64,000 bases of DNA from Kribbella rubisoli (GTDB taxonomy: Bacteria > Actinomycetota > Actinomycetes > Propionibacteriales > Kribbellaceae): the NCBI RefSeq assembly GCF_004217145.1, contig NZ_SHKR01000011.1:1798001-1862000 (forward strand). The letters run 5' to 3'. Below, piece by piece: positions 35,217-43,338 of this stretch (position 1 is the stretch's first letter; every line of letters begins with the position of its first letter). Both the position numbers and the translations under genes were made by a program. The notes below the pieces were generated by a model that was given only the letters and a program-made list of their open reading frames with translations, did no database searches and was not told the origin of the DNA.

Positions 35217-35384
35217 GGTGTGACCTTCCGCTGCCCGGAGGGGCGGGGGACCCGACCGTGGGCGTCCAGCTTCGCCGGTCTGTCCGTCCGCCTAGAACCG
35301 TCCATGTTCGGCAGGCAGCTTCCCTTCGATAGGAAGGGGGGACGCTCGCCACCCACCGGCACTGTCAACGGGCAATAAATTGGT

Positions 35385-36134
35385 TCAGGTTGACCGGAAC
35401 ATCGTACCGCCCTCGAGCACCGGCACGCTCGTACTCTCATCCACCTCGGCCGCGATCGCTACGTCCTCCGGATAGCCGTACTGCGTGAGCTCGCGACCGC
35501 CGGCGCATTCGTGCAAGAGCTTGGGCAACTCATCGGCCACCGCGTCGTACGCCGCGACCGCCGCGCGCGCCTCCGGCGACAGATCGTCCTGGTCGAGCGC
35601 ACTCAGGAACCCGCCGGCTCCCCACAGATCCTCGACGGCCGGCCGAAGCGATCCGTCGGACCACCGCTCCCCGGCCGCGATCGCGACAACCCGTCGTCCG
35701 GTGCCCTGCTCTCTGACCCACTCCGCTGCCGCTCGGCGGTTACGCAACGACACCGCGATCACCGTTGCCCCGCTGTCACTGAGCTGCTTGGCAATCGTGG
35801 AGCCGTTCGGCGACGGCAGCACCAACCTGCTGACACCTTGCGATTGCCGAATCGTCGCCGGCGACAGACTCACGTCACCCGACCGGGCCTCGGACCGCCC
35901 CACCGCCAGCTTCGCGCTCCACCGCTCGGCATAAGCGACAGCCGACTCGTCTCGCCACTGATACGGGTAGACCGCGATCCCGAGATCGGCCGCAACTGTC
36001 ACAGCTGTGGTGAACGACAGCACGTCCACCACAGCAACGATGTCCCCGGCAACCACCTCGGCCCCGACCGGTCCCCAGTCGAACCCGAGCCTGAAGCCGC
36101 TCTGCGCATACGGGCTAGCCACCCGACGGATCAT
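35385..36134 (-). CDS. ComB-like 2-phosphosulfolactate phosphatase family protein
   Basis: About 249 residues. ComB-family blocks are AVVDVLSFTTAVTVA, LVLPSPNGSTIAK, AVSLRNRRAAAEWV and VAIAAGERWSDGSLRPAVED. In archaea ComB dephosphorylates 2-phosphosulfolactate on the coenzyme M path. Actinobacteria lack that pathway, so the real substrate here is unknown. Start may be ATG 36134 or 36158. It is followed upstream by the DUF3151 gene on the same strand. Confidence 0.83.
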   Translation of the reverse strand: MIRRVASPYAQSGFRLGFDWGPVGAEVVAGDIVAVVDVLSFTTAVTVAADLGIAVYPYQWRDESAVAYAERWSAKLAVGRSEARSGDVSLSPATIRQSQGVSRLVLPSPNGSTIAKQLSDSGATVIAVSLRNRRAAAEWVREQGTGRRVVAIAAGERWSDGSLRPAVEDLWGAGGFLSALDQDDLSPEARAAVAAYDAVADELPKLLHECAGGRELTQYGYPEDVAIAAEVDESTSVPVLEGGTMFRST

Positions 36135-36165
36135 GCCGTCGGGCAACCAACCCCACAAGCAGGTT

Positions 36166-36573
36166 TCAGCTCAGAGCGTCGGCGGCAGCCGGCGACGAGT
36201 CCCGCAGGAAGGTAACGCAGCGCTCCGCTTCGTCCTTCTCGTCGATGAGCGCGGCCGCCTTGCCCAGCGCGGCCAGTGCGCGCAGGAACCCGCGGTTCGG
36301 CTCGTGTTCCCACGGCACCGGTCCGTGCCCCTTCCAGCCGTTCCGGCGGAGCAGGTCCAGCGCGCGGTGGTAGCCGGTCCGCGCGTACGCGTACCCCTCG
36401 ATGGTCCGGCCGTCCGCCAAGGCGCCCTCGGCAAGCACGGCCCAGGCCAGCGACGACGTCGGGTGCTTGGCGGCGACGTCCGCCGGAGCGGCCCCGTCGG
36501 CGAGTTCCGCCGCGGCCGGGTCGACCGGTAGTAGTGTCTCGGGTGGGCCTGAGAGCAGATTGTTCAATTCCAT
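36166..36573 (-). CDS. DUF3151 protein
   Basis: 135 residues, the normal size of this actinobacteria-specific family. Highly typical stretches are SGPPETLLP, KHPTSSLAWAVLAEGAL, YAYARTGYHRALDLLRRNGW and PWEHEPNRGFLRALAALG. All-helical and soluble, function unknown. ATG 36573 is preferred to 36594. In many actinobacteria it lies near fba and purA, as in this window. Confidence 0.88.
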   Translation of the reverse strand: MELNNLLSGPPETLLPVDPAAAELADGAAPADVAAKHPTSSLAWAVLAEGALADGRTIEGYAYARTGYHRALDLLRRNGWKGHGPVPWEHEPNRGFLRALAALGKAAALIDEKDEAERCVTFLRDSSPAAADALS

Positions 36574-36717
36574 AAGCACATCTTCGCCGATCACGCAGCC
36601 GTACCGGCACGTGACCGTCTGACGAAATCCGTTGACCGTTCACCCACCGGCCACGGATGCTTGAGACCCTGCGTCAAACCGCCGTGGTTCCCAGCTACGG
36701 CCGGAAGGAGGCACCGG

Positions 36718-37167
36718 ATGAGCGTCATAGTCCTGAACGCGTCGTACGAACCGCTGCACACCGTCTCGATCCAGCACGCCATCCGGATGCTGGTGCGTGA
36801 GGTCGCAGTGGTGGAAGAGGCGCACGGAGAGCGAACTATCGGCCCCTTCCCGGTCCCTCGCGTCCTACGCCTGGTCCGGTACGTCGTCACCCATTGGCGC
36901 TACGCAGCCGGTCGGATGAAGTACAGCAAGCACGGTGTCCTCCGCCGGGACAAGTTCCGCTGCGCGTACTGCGGTCTCGAGAACGCCGACACCATGGATC
37001 ATGTCCAACCCAGATCCAGGGGCGGCCGCACCGAGTGGCTGAATGCCGTGGCCGCCCATGCCTCGTGCAACGAGCGGAAAGGCAACCGCACTCCGTCCGA
37101 GGCCGACATGCCGCTCCTTTGGCAACCCTGGGTACCAACCCGCGCCGAGCTCGTCATAGACAGATGA
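36718..37167 (+). CDS. HNH endonuclease
   Basis: 149 residues from ATG 36718 (AAGGAGG 6 nt upstream). The first half (MSVIVLNASYEPLHTVS) is typical of the actinobacterial HNH group. The nuclease motif reads FRCAYCG, DHVQPRSRGG, then AHASCNERKGN. It has the zinc-binding Cys pair and the His, Asn and second-His positions. These small HNH proteins are widespread, chromosomal and not clearly mobile. The stop lies inside a terminator stem. Confidence 0.92.
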   Translation: MSVIVLNASYEPLHTVSIQHAIRMLVREVAVVEEAHGERTIGPFPVPRVLRLVRYVVTHWRYAAGRMKYSKHGVLRRDKFRCAYCGLENADTMDHVQPRSRGGRTEWLNAVAAHASCNERKGNRTPSEADMPLLWQPWVPTRAELVIDR

Positions 37168-37178
37168 CGAGCTTTTTT
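37148..37178 (+). terminator. Intrinsic terminator overlapping the HNH stop codon
   Basis: AGCTCGTCAT (37148-37157) pairs with ATGACGAGCT (37164-37173) around a 6-nt loop and runs into six T (37173-37178). The HNH stop TGA (37165-37167) is in the right arm. The ATG of the next gene follows two bases after the U-tract. Confidence 0.9.
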
Positions 37179-37179
37179 C

Positions 37180-37914
37180 ATGCCCGTGGAGATCACCACA
37201 GTCGCTGATCGCCCCGAGCTCGCGAACGCAGACATCGACGTACACGGCTGGCCCGAGTTCATGCGCCACAACCGCGTGTCCGAGGCGTACTTCGGCCAGG
37301 TCCCTTCGGCGTTCCCCGCCACCTGCCTGATCGCCACTACCGGCGACCGGGTCGTCGCCGACGCCCATGCCGTCCAGTTCGCCCGCCGCTCGGACTTCCC
37401 GCCCGGCGGATGGGAGCAGGCAGTCGTCTGGGCGTTCACCGACGTACGCCGCGGCGCACGACCTGACACGGCCTGTGCCCTCAACATCAGCGTTGCGCAC
37501 GACCTGCAGAATCAGGGCATCGCGGCACTCATGCTCGCGGCCCTTCGACAGGCGGCCGGCGATGCGGGACTAGACGTCCTGGATGCCCCTGTAAGGCCGA
37601 CTCACAAGCACCTAGAACCCCAGACCTCCATGACTGAGTACGTCGCCCGAACGCGCGCTGACGGGCTGCCGTGGGATCCGTGGCTGCGTACCCATGTCCG
37701 GGCCGGCGGCGAGATCGCCGGAGTCGCGCCCGCGTCCTGGGTGGTCGCCGGGTCGCTGGCCGAGTGGCGTTCGTGGACCGGGCTTCCGTTCGATCGCAGC
37801 GGTCCCGTCGAGGTCGCGGGCGGACTCGTCCCGGTCGACTGCGACGTCGCTGCCGATCGCGCGGTGTACGTCGAGCCGAATGTGTGGGTGCGGCACAAGT
37901 TCTCCACAGCTTGA
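37180..37914 (+). CDS. GNAT-fold acetyltransferase-like protein
   Basis: 244 residues. The middle resembles a GNAT core: VVWAFTDVRRGARPD, then NISVAHDLQNQGIAALMLAALRQ, where QNQGIA is the acetyl-CoA pyrophosphate loop in the Q-x-x-G-x-A form. The C-terminus is less typical. ATG 37180 lies just behind a strong terminator, with only a weak GACGAG upstream. Expression therefore needs readthrough or its own start within the HNH gene. Substrate unknown. Confidence 0.7.
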   Translation: MPVEITTVADRPELANADIDVHGWPEFMRHNRVSEAYFGQVPSAFPATCLIATTGDRVVADAHAVQFARRSDFPPGGWEQAVVWAFTDVRRGARPDTACALNISVAHDLQNQGIAALMLAALRQAAGDAGLDVLDAPVRPTHKHLEPQTSMTEYVARTRADGLPWDPWLRTHVRAGGEIAGVAPASWVVAGSLAEWRSWTGLPFDRSGPVEVAGGLVPVDCDVAADRAVYVEPNVWVRHKFSTA

Positions 37915-37959
37915 AAATCGTCGGTCCGGGCGAGGGTCGATCGCGGCACTTTCTAGGGC

Positions 37960-38931
37960 ATGAATCCTCAACTTGCTGTGATGGCGTCGATCCGCGGTGG
38001 TGTCTTCACCCGGGCCGACGCGCGCGCCTGTGGTTACCCCGACGCTGACATCGACTCTCTGCTGGGCACCGGCTGCTGGCGCCGGATCCGGCGCGGGACG
38101 TATGCCGCCCAACGCTCACTCATGCTCGTCACCGACGAGGTTCTGCACCTGCGGAAGGTGCACCGCGTCCTCCGCGCCGGCGGACCCAACGTGTTCGCGA
38201 GCCACCAAACCGCCGCGGCCCTGCATGCCTTACCTGTCTGGGGTCTCGACCTGACGCGCGTCCATGTGACGGCTCCCGACGGGCGATCCGGCCGAATACG
38301 CGGCGGTGTCCATCGCCACATCCGCGATCCCGTCGGCTCGGGCCTCCAACTGTGGAACGGACTGCGCATGGCCTCACCCGCCCGCGCAATCGCCGAGGTG
38401 GCCGCCACTGCGCCACCGACCTCAGCGGTCGTGCTCGCCGACGCCGCTCTGTACGCCGGTCTCGTCAGCAAGCGCACGCTCAAACACGCGGTCTCCTCGC
38501 TCGACCACGGCAACAAACGTGCGCTCGCGGTCCTGGATCACCTCACCGGTGCCGCCTCGATCGCCGAGTCGCGACTCCGACTGATCCTCGCCACCGCAGG
38601 CTTGCCGACTCCGAGCCCATCACTACCGCCAGAAGCCGACGACCCGGACTTCCCAACCGAAGGATTCTGGTTCCCGGACGAACGCACTGTCGTCGAGTTC
38701 GAGGCGCGTTTCCCCTTCTGGTGCGAGGAATTCGAGCCCTCCGTCGAAGAACCGCTCCCCGAACCACAAGCAGCCGATCCCGACGGACCGCAACCCGTGG
38801 AGCACTGCCGGATCTCCTGGGCAGATCTCGACGACCCACCGACCGTGGCCGACCGCATCCAGGCCACGTTCACCCGAGCAGCCCGCCGCACCGGCATCCG
38901 CCACTTCGACCTGGCCCGAGCCCGGATGTGA
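37960..38931 (+). CDS. AbiEi-like winged-helix plus degenerate DUF559/Vsr-like nuclease-fold protein
   Basis: 323 residues. The N-terminus (GGVFTRADARACGYPDADID, GCWRRIRRGTYA) matches the AbiEi-antitoxin N-terminal winged helix common in actinobacteria. The middle (FASHQTAAALHALPVWG) also matches that group. The C-terminal part, from ESRLRLILATAGLP, corresponds to the DUF559-type PD-(D/E)XK fold. The usual VDL...VEFDG core reads FWFPDERTVVEFEARF, with the first Asp not evident, so catalysis is doubtful. No AbiEii toxin partner is adjacent. Confidence 0.75.
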   Translation: MNPQLAVMASIRGGVFTRADARACGYPDADIDSLLGTGCWRRIRRGTYAAQRSLMLVTDEVLHLRKVHRVLRAGGPNVFASHQTAAALHALPVWGLDLTRVHVTAPDGRSGRIRGGVHRHIRDPVGSGLQLWNGLRMASPARAIAEVAATAPPTSAVVLADAALYAGLVSKRTLKHAVSSLDHGNKRALAVLDHLTGAASIAESRLRLILATAGLPTPSPSLPPEADDPDFPTEGFWFPDERTVVEFEARFPFWCEEFEPSVEEPLPEPQAADPDGPQPVEHCRISWADLDDPPTVADRIQATFTRAARRTGIRHFDLARARM

Positions 38932-38941
38932 CAGACAGAAA

Positions 38942-38978
38942 GGCTCACCGCCGCGTGCAGTCGACGCGGTGGTGAGCC
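38942..38978. terminator. Convergent hairpin between the AbiEi-like gene and fba
   Basis: GGCTCACCGCCGCGT (38942-38956) pairs with ACGCGGTGGTGAGCC (38964-38978), 14 of 15 pairs plus a G-T, with a 7-nt loop. It sits in the 82-bp space between convergent genes. Confidence 0.75.
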
Positions 38979-39013
38979 CCTCGAAGATCCCCTTGAGGAG
39001 GACCCAGCTGATG

Positions 39014-40039
39014 TCAGCCGTTCAGCGACGTACCGGTCGAGCGGAGGCTCTCGCAGGCCTCGCCGACGCGGTTCGCCATACCCACTTCGCCCGCCTTGCC
39101 CCAGGCGCGCGGGTCGTAGGCCTTCTTGTTGCCGACCTCGCCGTCCACCTTCAGCACGCCGTCGTAGTTGGTGAACATGTGCGCCGCCACCGGCCGGGTG
39201 AACGCGTACTGGGTGTCGGTGTCGACGTTCATCTTGATGACGCCGTGGTCGACCGCGGCCCGGATCTCCTCGAGCGTCGAGCCGGAGCCACCGTGGAAGA
39301 CCAGGTCGAACGGACGCTCCTTGCCGACCTTGGCGCCGACCTGCTCCTGGATCTCCGCCAGGATCTCCGGCCGCAGCTTGACCGCACCCGGCTTGTAGAC
39401 GCCGTGCACGTTGCCGAAGGTCAGCGCGGTCAGGTAGCGGCCGTTCTCACCGGTGCCGAGCGCCTCGACCGTGGCCAGGCCGTCCTCGACCGTGGTGTAG
39501 AGCTTCTCGTTGATCTCGTTGGCGACACCGTCCTCCTCGCCGCCGACGACACCGACCTCGATCTCCAGGACGATCTTCGCCGCGGCCGTCTTGGCCAGCA
39601 GCTCCTTGGCGATCTCCAGGTTCTCGGTCAGCGGCACCGCCGAGCCGTCCCACATGTGCGACTGGAACAGCGGGTTCTCGCCGCGCGCGACGCGCTCGGC
39701 GGAGATCTCCAGCAGCGGCCGGACGAAGCCCTCGAGCTTGTCCTTCGGGCAGTGGTCGGTGTGCAGCGCGATGTTCACCGGGTAGTTCTTGGCGACCTCG
39801 TGCGCGTACGCCGCCAGCGCGACCGCGCCGGACACCATGTTCTTCACGGTCGGACCGGACAGGTACTCCGCACCGCCGGTGGAGACCTGGATGATGCCGT
39901 CCGAGCCCGCCTCGGCGAAACCGCGGATCGCGGCGTTCAGCGTCTGCGAGGAGCTGACATTGATGGCCGGGTAGGCGAAGCGGTTCTGCTTGGCCTTGTC
40001 CAGCATCTGGGCGTAGACCTCAGGGGTTGCAATAGGCAT
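39014..40039 (-). CDS. fbaA: Class II fructose-bisphosphate aldolase
   Basis: 341 residues, class IIA. Zinc and catalytic motifs are visible: NIALHTDHCP (HTDHC), LEIEVGVVGGEEDGV, LTFGNVHGVYKPG, LVFHGGSGS and IKMNVDTDTQYAFT. It cleaves fructose-1,6-bisphosphate to the two triose phosphates. A GAGGAG lies ahead of ATG 40039. The 207 bp up to the GntR gene (40040-40246) contains its promoter region and a GC-rich hairpin; I see no gene there. Confidence 0.96.
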   Translation of the reverse strand: MPIATPEVYAQMLDKAKQNRFAYPAINVSSSQTLNAAIRGFAEAGSDGIIQVSTGGAEYLSGPTVKNMVSGAVALAAYAHEVAKNYPVNIALHTDHCPKDKLEGFVRPLLEISAERVARGENPLFQSHMWDGSAVPLTENLEIAKELLAKTAAAKIVLEIEVGVVGGEEDGVANEINEKLYTTVEDGLATVEALGTGENGRYLTALTFGNVHGVYKPGAVKLRPEILAEIQEQVGAKVGKERPFDLVFHGGSGSTLEEIRAAVDHGVIKMNVDTDTQYAFTRPVAAHMFTNYDGVLKVDGEVGNKKAYDPRAWGKAGEVGMANRVGEACESLRSTGTSLNG

Positions 40040-40246
40040 GTCTCGCGGTACTCCTCACAACACAGTTCTTGTGGGTTCGGCTCCAGTATTGCCGCCTGGC
40101 ACTTCGTCGTGACCAGCGGCCCGCCTGCCGGGCCGGCCCGGTGGCCGGGGAGCGATCGGCAGGGATGTAGACCAGTTGATGAACAGGACCGATCCAGTTC
40201 GTTGCGTCCGGATGTCCTCCGGGAACAGCGGCCGCTCCGTGGACGG

Positions 40247-40966
40247 TCAGGCGGACCCGGTTCGCGGGCCGCGCGGGGTCAGGGCCATGTGCAGCCGGTA
40301 GCGGTCGGCACGGTAAGCCGACCAGGACAGTTCGACGACCTTGCGGCCGGCGAACGTGGTGCGCTCGAGGACCAGCAGGGGTGCCCGCCTGGCCACGCCG
40401 AGCACCCGGGCGACATGACCGTCGGCGTTGTCCGCCCGGACGGTCTGCTCACCGGAGGTGACGACGACGTCGTACTCACTGGCAAAGACGTCGTAGAGGG
40501 TGCCGAGCTCGCGGCCGAGCAGGCCGGGGAAGAGCGCGGACGGGTAGTAGCCGACCTCGTAGGCCATCGGCGACGCGTCGGCCGTGCGGAGCCGCTCGAC
40601 CCGGATCACCTTGGTGCCCTTGGGGACCCGCAGGCCCTTGGCGGTCTCGTCGGAGGCCTCGATCTCGCTGGCCGACAGCACCACGGTGCCGGGCTCGAGA
40701 CCACGGGCCCGCATCTCCCGGGAGAACGAGGTCAGGTGCAGCTGGGAGTCGACCTGGGGGCCCGTGACGAAGGTGCCCTTGCCGTGCACCCGCTCCAGCG
40801 CGCCGGACTCGACCAGGTCGCTGATCGCCTGCCGGACGGTCACCCGCGAGACGTTCAGCTTGTCGACCAGGGCCCGCTCGGACGGGATCGGATCGCCGGG
40901 ATGCAGCTCGACATCGATCAGCCGTTCCAGCACCGATCGGACCTGGGCCCGCTTGGTCGCCACCAT
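40247..40966 (-). CDS. GntR/HutC-family (UTRA) transcriptional regulator, DasR-like
   Basis: 239 residues. N-terminal winged helix PGDPIPSERALVDKLNVSRV and TVRQAISDLVESGALERVHG. C-terminal UTRA effector domain with VIRVERLRTADASPMAYEVG and FPGLLGRELGTLYDVFASEYDV. Such regulators commonly sense phosphorylated aminosugars. It is divergent from the SIS gene at 41106, supporting control of amino-sugar metabolism. The effector is not shown by the sequence. Confidence 0.9.
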   Translation of the reverse strand: MVATKRAQVRSVLERLIDVELHPGDPIPSERALVDKLNVSRVTVRQAISDLVESGALERVHGKGTFVTGPQVDSQLHLTSFSREMRARGLEPGTVVLSASEIEASDETAKGLRVPKGTKVIRVERLRTADASPMAYEVGYYPSALFPGLLGRELGTLYDVFASEYDVVVTSGEQTVRADNADGHVARVLGVARRAPLLVLERTTFAGRKVVELSWSAYRADRYRLHMALTPRGPRTGSA

Positions 40967-41042
40967 GGAATCTCGATCCTCCAGACCTGGGCGGATCTCG
41001 GGGGTGCCCCGGGACGCCGCTCACTGCTATCGTGCGCAGCAT

Positions 41043-41068
41043 ACCTGTTAAGACCAGATAGGACCAGT
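41043..41068. promoter_or_regulatory. Possible GntR/DasR-type operator
   Basis: The segment holds two direct copies of GACCAG (in AGACCAGATAGGACCAGT, 41051-41068) and a half-matching left arm ACCTGTTA (41043-41050). The DasR consensus is ACTGGTCTAGACCAGT. The right halves match well; the left half does not. It lies between the divergent GntR and SIS genes, where an operator is expected. Confidence 0.45.
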
Positions 41069-41105
41069 GATCCCAGTGGTGTCTGTGCCCGTCCAGGAAA
41101 CCCAG

Positions 41106-42125
41106 ATGGCGCGCGAGATCGCCGAGCAGCCGGCGGCGCTCGCGGCGACGTTCGAGCATGTTCTGCCGCTGCGGCACGACATCACCAGGCTCGCCGCCGG
41201 GCGGCGGCACGTGATCTTCGTCGCCCGTGGATCGTCGGACAACGCCGGGGTCTACGGGCGGTACCTGACCGAGATCCACGCCGGCCGGCAGGCGTCCCTG
41301 GCCGCTCCGTCGGTTGCCACGCTGTACGGCGCGAACCTCGACCTGTCGAACTCGCTGGTCGTCGCGGTCAGCCAGTCGGGTGCGACGCAGGAGATCGTCG
41401 ACACGGCCGAGTGGGCGAAGCGGAACGGCGCCGCGATCGTCGGCATCACGAACGACGGCGACAGCCCGTTGGCCTCGACCGCCGACGTCGCGCTGATCAC
41501 GCAAGCGGGCAAGGAGCTCGCCGTGCCGGCCACGAAGACCTATACGACGCAGCTGGCCGCGATCACGGTTGCCGTGGACGCGCTCGCGCAGCGACCGGGG
41601 ACGCTCGACGCGGACATCGCGCGGGTGCCGGACGAGGCGGCCAAGATGCTGTCCGGATCGGTCGAGGCCGCCGCGGACCTGCTCGCCGGCGCCCACGACG
41701 TACTCGCGAGCGGTCGTGGCCTCACGTTCGGCACGACCCTCGAGGTCGCGCTGAAGCTCGAGGAGACCTGCCTGCAGCCGGTCCGCGGACTCTCGTACGC
41801 CGACTTGAAGCACGGCCCGATCGCAGTCGTCGACGCCGACCTGGTCACGATCCTGGTAGCGGCGGGGGACGGCCCCGCGCTCCCCGGTATGACCGAGCTG
41901 GCCGGTCTCGTCCGCGAGAAGGGCAGCAAGATCCTGGGCATCGGCGGCGACCCCACGTTCGCCTCACGCTGCGACGTGAACCTGCCCGGCCCCGCCCTCC
42001 CGGAGACGCTCGTCCCGCTCGCGCTCGTCATCCCTGCCCAGCGCGCCATCGAGCTCCTCGCCCGCAAACTCGGCCTCGACCCCGACGCACCCCGAGGCCT
42101 CCGCAAGGTCACCCAGACGGACTGA
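41106..42125 (+). CDS. SIS-domain aminosugar isomerase/deaminase (GlmS C-terminal-like, NagB-II type)
   Basis: 339 residues with two SIS domains. Sugar-phosphate motifs are FVARGSSDNAG, VAVSQSGATQEIVD, VPATKTYT and LSYADLKHGPIAVV. There is no glutaminase domain, so it is not GlmS but a deaminase/isomerase-like relative acting on glucosamine-6-phosphate or similar. ATG 41106 has AGGAA 7 nt upstream and the usual MAREIAEQPAAL start. A GTG at 41067 is an alternative. It is divergent from the UTRA regulator. Confidence 0.88.
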   Translation: MAREIAEQPAALAATFEHVLPLRHDITRLAAGRRHVIFVARGSSDNAGVYGRYLTEIHAGRQASLAAPSVATLYGANLDLSNSLVVAVSQSGATQEIVDTAEWAKRNGAAIVGITNDGDSPLASTADVALITQAGKELAVPATKTYTTQLAAITVAVDALAQRPGTLDADIARVPDEAAKMLSGSVEAAADLLAGAHDVLASGRGLTFGTTLEVALKLEETCLQPVRGLSYADLKHGPIAVVDADLVTILVAAGDGPALPGMTELAGLVREKGSKILGIGGDPTFASRCDVNLPGPALPETLVPLALVIPAQRAIELLARKLGLDPDAPRGLRKVTQTD

Positions 42126-42129
42126 GCCT

Positions 42130-42774
42130 GTGCCACTGCTCGTCGATCCAGCGCTCCCGGACGGAACGCTGCGAGCTGCCACTCAGCCGCGCCTGACGAC
42201 GAACGACGGATTGGTCTTGCGGCCGTGGCAGCGCGACGACGCGGCCGCTGTGCTGACGGCGTTCGCCTGTCCGGAGATCCAGCGGTGGCATGTTCGCCGG
42301 CTCGACACACTCGAGGAAGCAGCTGAGTGGGTCGGCCAGTGGGCCGACCGTTGGGAGACCGAGACGGCGGCGAGCTGGGCGGTCGTCGATGGCGATCACG
42401 CCGGGACCGACGCCCGGCACGGTCTGCATGATCTGCCGCTGGGACAGATCGGTCTGCGCAACATCTCGCTCGCGGAGGGGTCAGCCAGCCTGTCGTACTG
42501 GGTGACCCCGGCGGCTCGGGGGCGGTCCGTCGCCGCAAGATCGGCCGACGCGCTATCCGCCTGGGCGTTCGAGTCGATCGGCTTCAACCGGCTGAACATC
42601 CAGCACTCCACCGTCAACACAGCGTCCTGCCGGGTCGCCGAGCGAACCGGTTACGGCGTCGAGGGCACGTTGCGGCAGGCGATCAAGCACGCCGACGGCT
42701 GGCACGACTGGCACCTCCACGGCCGACTGCGCACCGACGGACAGACCTCGTTCAACAAAGTGCTCACTCGGTGA
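42130..42774 (+). CDS. GNAT acetyltransferase, RimJ/RimL-like
   Basis: 214 residues. Acceptor strand LTTNDGLVLRPWQRDDAAAV, acetyl-CoA region SYWVTPAARGRSVAARSADAL and the hydrophobic FNRLNIQHSTVNTASCRVAE are typical of RimJ/RimL-type N-acetyltransferases. GTG 42130 starts 4 bp after the SIS stop, so it is probably co-transcribed. Its own stop lies in a terminator stem. Target unknown. Confidence 0.85.
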   Translation: MPLLVDPALPDGTLRAATQPRLTTNDGLVLRPWQRDDAAAVLTAFACPEIQRWHVRRLDTLEEAAEWVGQWADRWETETAASWAVVDGDHAGTDARHGLHDLPLGQIGLRNISLAEGSASLSYWVTPAARGRSVAARSADALSAWAFESIGFNRLNIQHSTVNTASCRVAERTGYGVEGTLRQAIKHADGWHDWHLHGRLRTDGQTSFNKVLTR

Positions 42775-42782
42775 GCACTTTG
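42756..42782 (+). terminator. Perfect 12-bp hairpin over the GNAT stop codon
   Basis: CAAAGTGCTCAC (42756-42767) and GTGAGCACTTTG (42771-42782) are exact complements with a 3-nt TCG loop. The stop TGA (42772-42774) is within the right arm. It closes the SIS-GNAT unit. Confidence 0.85.
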
Positions 42783-42835
42783 ACTGGAATGGTGGTGGTC
42801 ATCAACAGGGAAGACCCGAGGAGAGGACCACCACG

Positions 42836-43258
42836 ATGTTGCGAGGATTCGCCACCGTCAGCTTCTACGCCGCGGATGTGAAGGCGGCACGCGCTTGGTA
42901 CGAGGAGCTGCTCGGCATCAAGGCGTACTACGCCGTGCCGACGGCGGATGACCCGGCGTACGTCGAGTTCCGCTTCGGCGACTTCCAGTGCGAGCTGGGC
43001 ATCATCGACGCCAAGTACGCGAGCCACCAGGTCACCTCGGGCCCCGCCGGCGCGGTCATCCACTGGCACGTCGACAACCTCGAAGCCGAACTCCAGCACT
43101 TCCTCGACCACGGCGCCACCCTCCAAGAACCGATCACCGAACGCGGCAACAACACCGGCTTCCGCACGGCCTCCGTGGTCGACCCCTTCGGCAACCTCAT
43201 CGGCATGATGAACAACCCGCACTACCTCGAGATCTTCGAAGGCCTGAAGAGCGCTTAA
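42836..43258 (+). CDS. VOC-family protein (glyoxalase-like)
   Basis: 140 residues. RGFATVSFYAADVKAARAWY and RTASVVDPFGNLIGMMNNP are the two halves of a VOC fold. GNNTGFRTASV and the final Glu-containing LEIFEG retain a possible metal site. It follows the terminator of the SIS-GNAT unit and stands alone. Substrate unknown. Confidence 0.87.
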   Translation: MLRGFATVSFYAADVKAARAWYEELLGIKAYYAVPTADDPAYVEFRFGDFQCELGIIDAKYASHQVTSGPAGAVIHWHVDNLEAELQHFLDHGATLQEPITERGNNTGFRTASVVDPFGNLIGMMNNPHYLEIFEGLKSA

Positions 43259-43338
43259 AAGTTGCCGCACTGCGCTCGAAGTCGCCGCAGTGCGCTCGAA
43301 GTCGCCGCGGTCGGTCAGAAGTTGCCGCGGTGGGTGAG
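43259..43338. repeat. Four degenerate 20-bp tandem repeats at the IclR 3' end
   Basis: Consecutive 20-bp units start AAGTYGCCGC at 43259, 43279, 43299 and 43319. The first two are AAGTTGCCGCACTGCGCTCG and AAGTCGCCGCAGTGCGCTCG; the others drift in the last half. The fourth copy encodes the last residues of the IclR protein (HRGNF), and its stop is at 43317-43315. The copies beyond the stop look like duplications of the gene's tail into the space next to the convergent VOC gene. Confidence 0.75.

Noticed and set aside
35217..35384. Possible riboswitch upstream of the MFS gene
   Set aside because: Only a short CTTCC/GGAAG hairpin is visible and I could not match any known riboswitch core.
36718..37167. 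HNH gene as evidence of a mobile element or homing endonuclease
   Set aside because: No flanking repeats, integrase or intron/intein context; this HNH family is a common chromosomal gene in actinobacteria.
43259..43338. Possible CRISPR array
   Set aside because: The 20-bp units are directly adjacent with no spacers, degenerate, and no cas genes are present.
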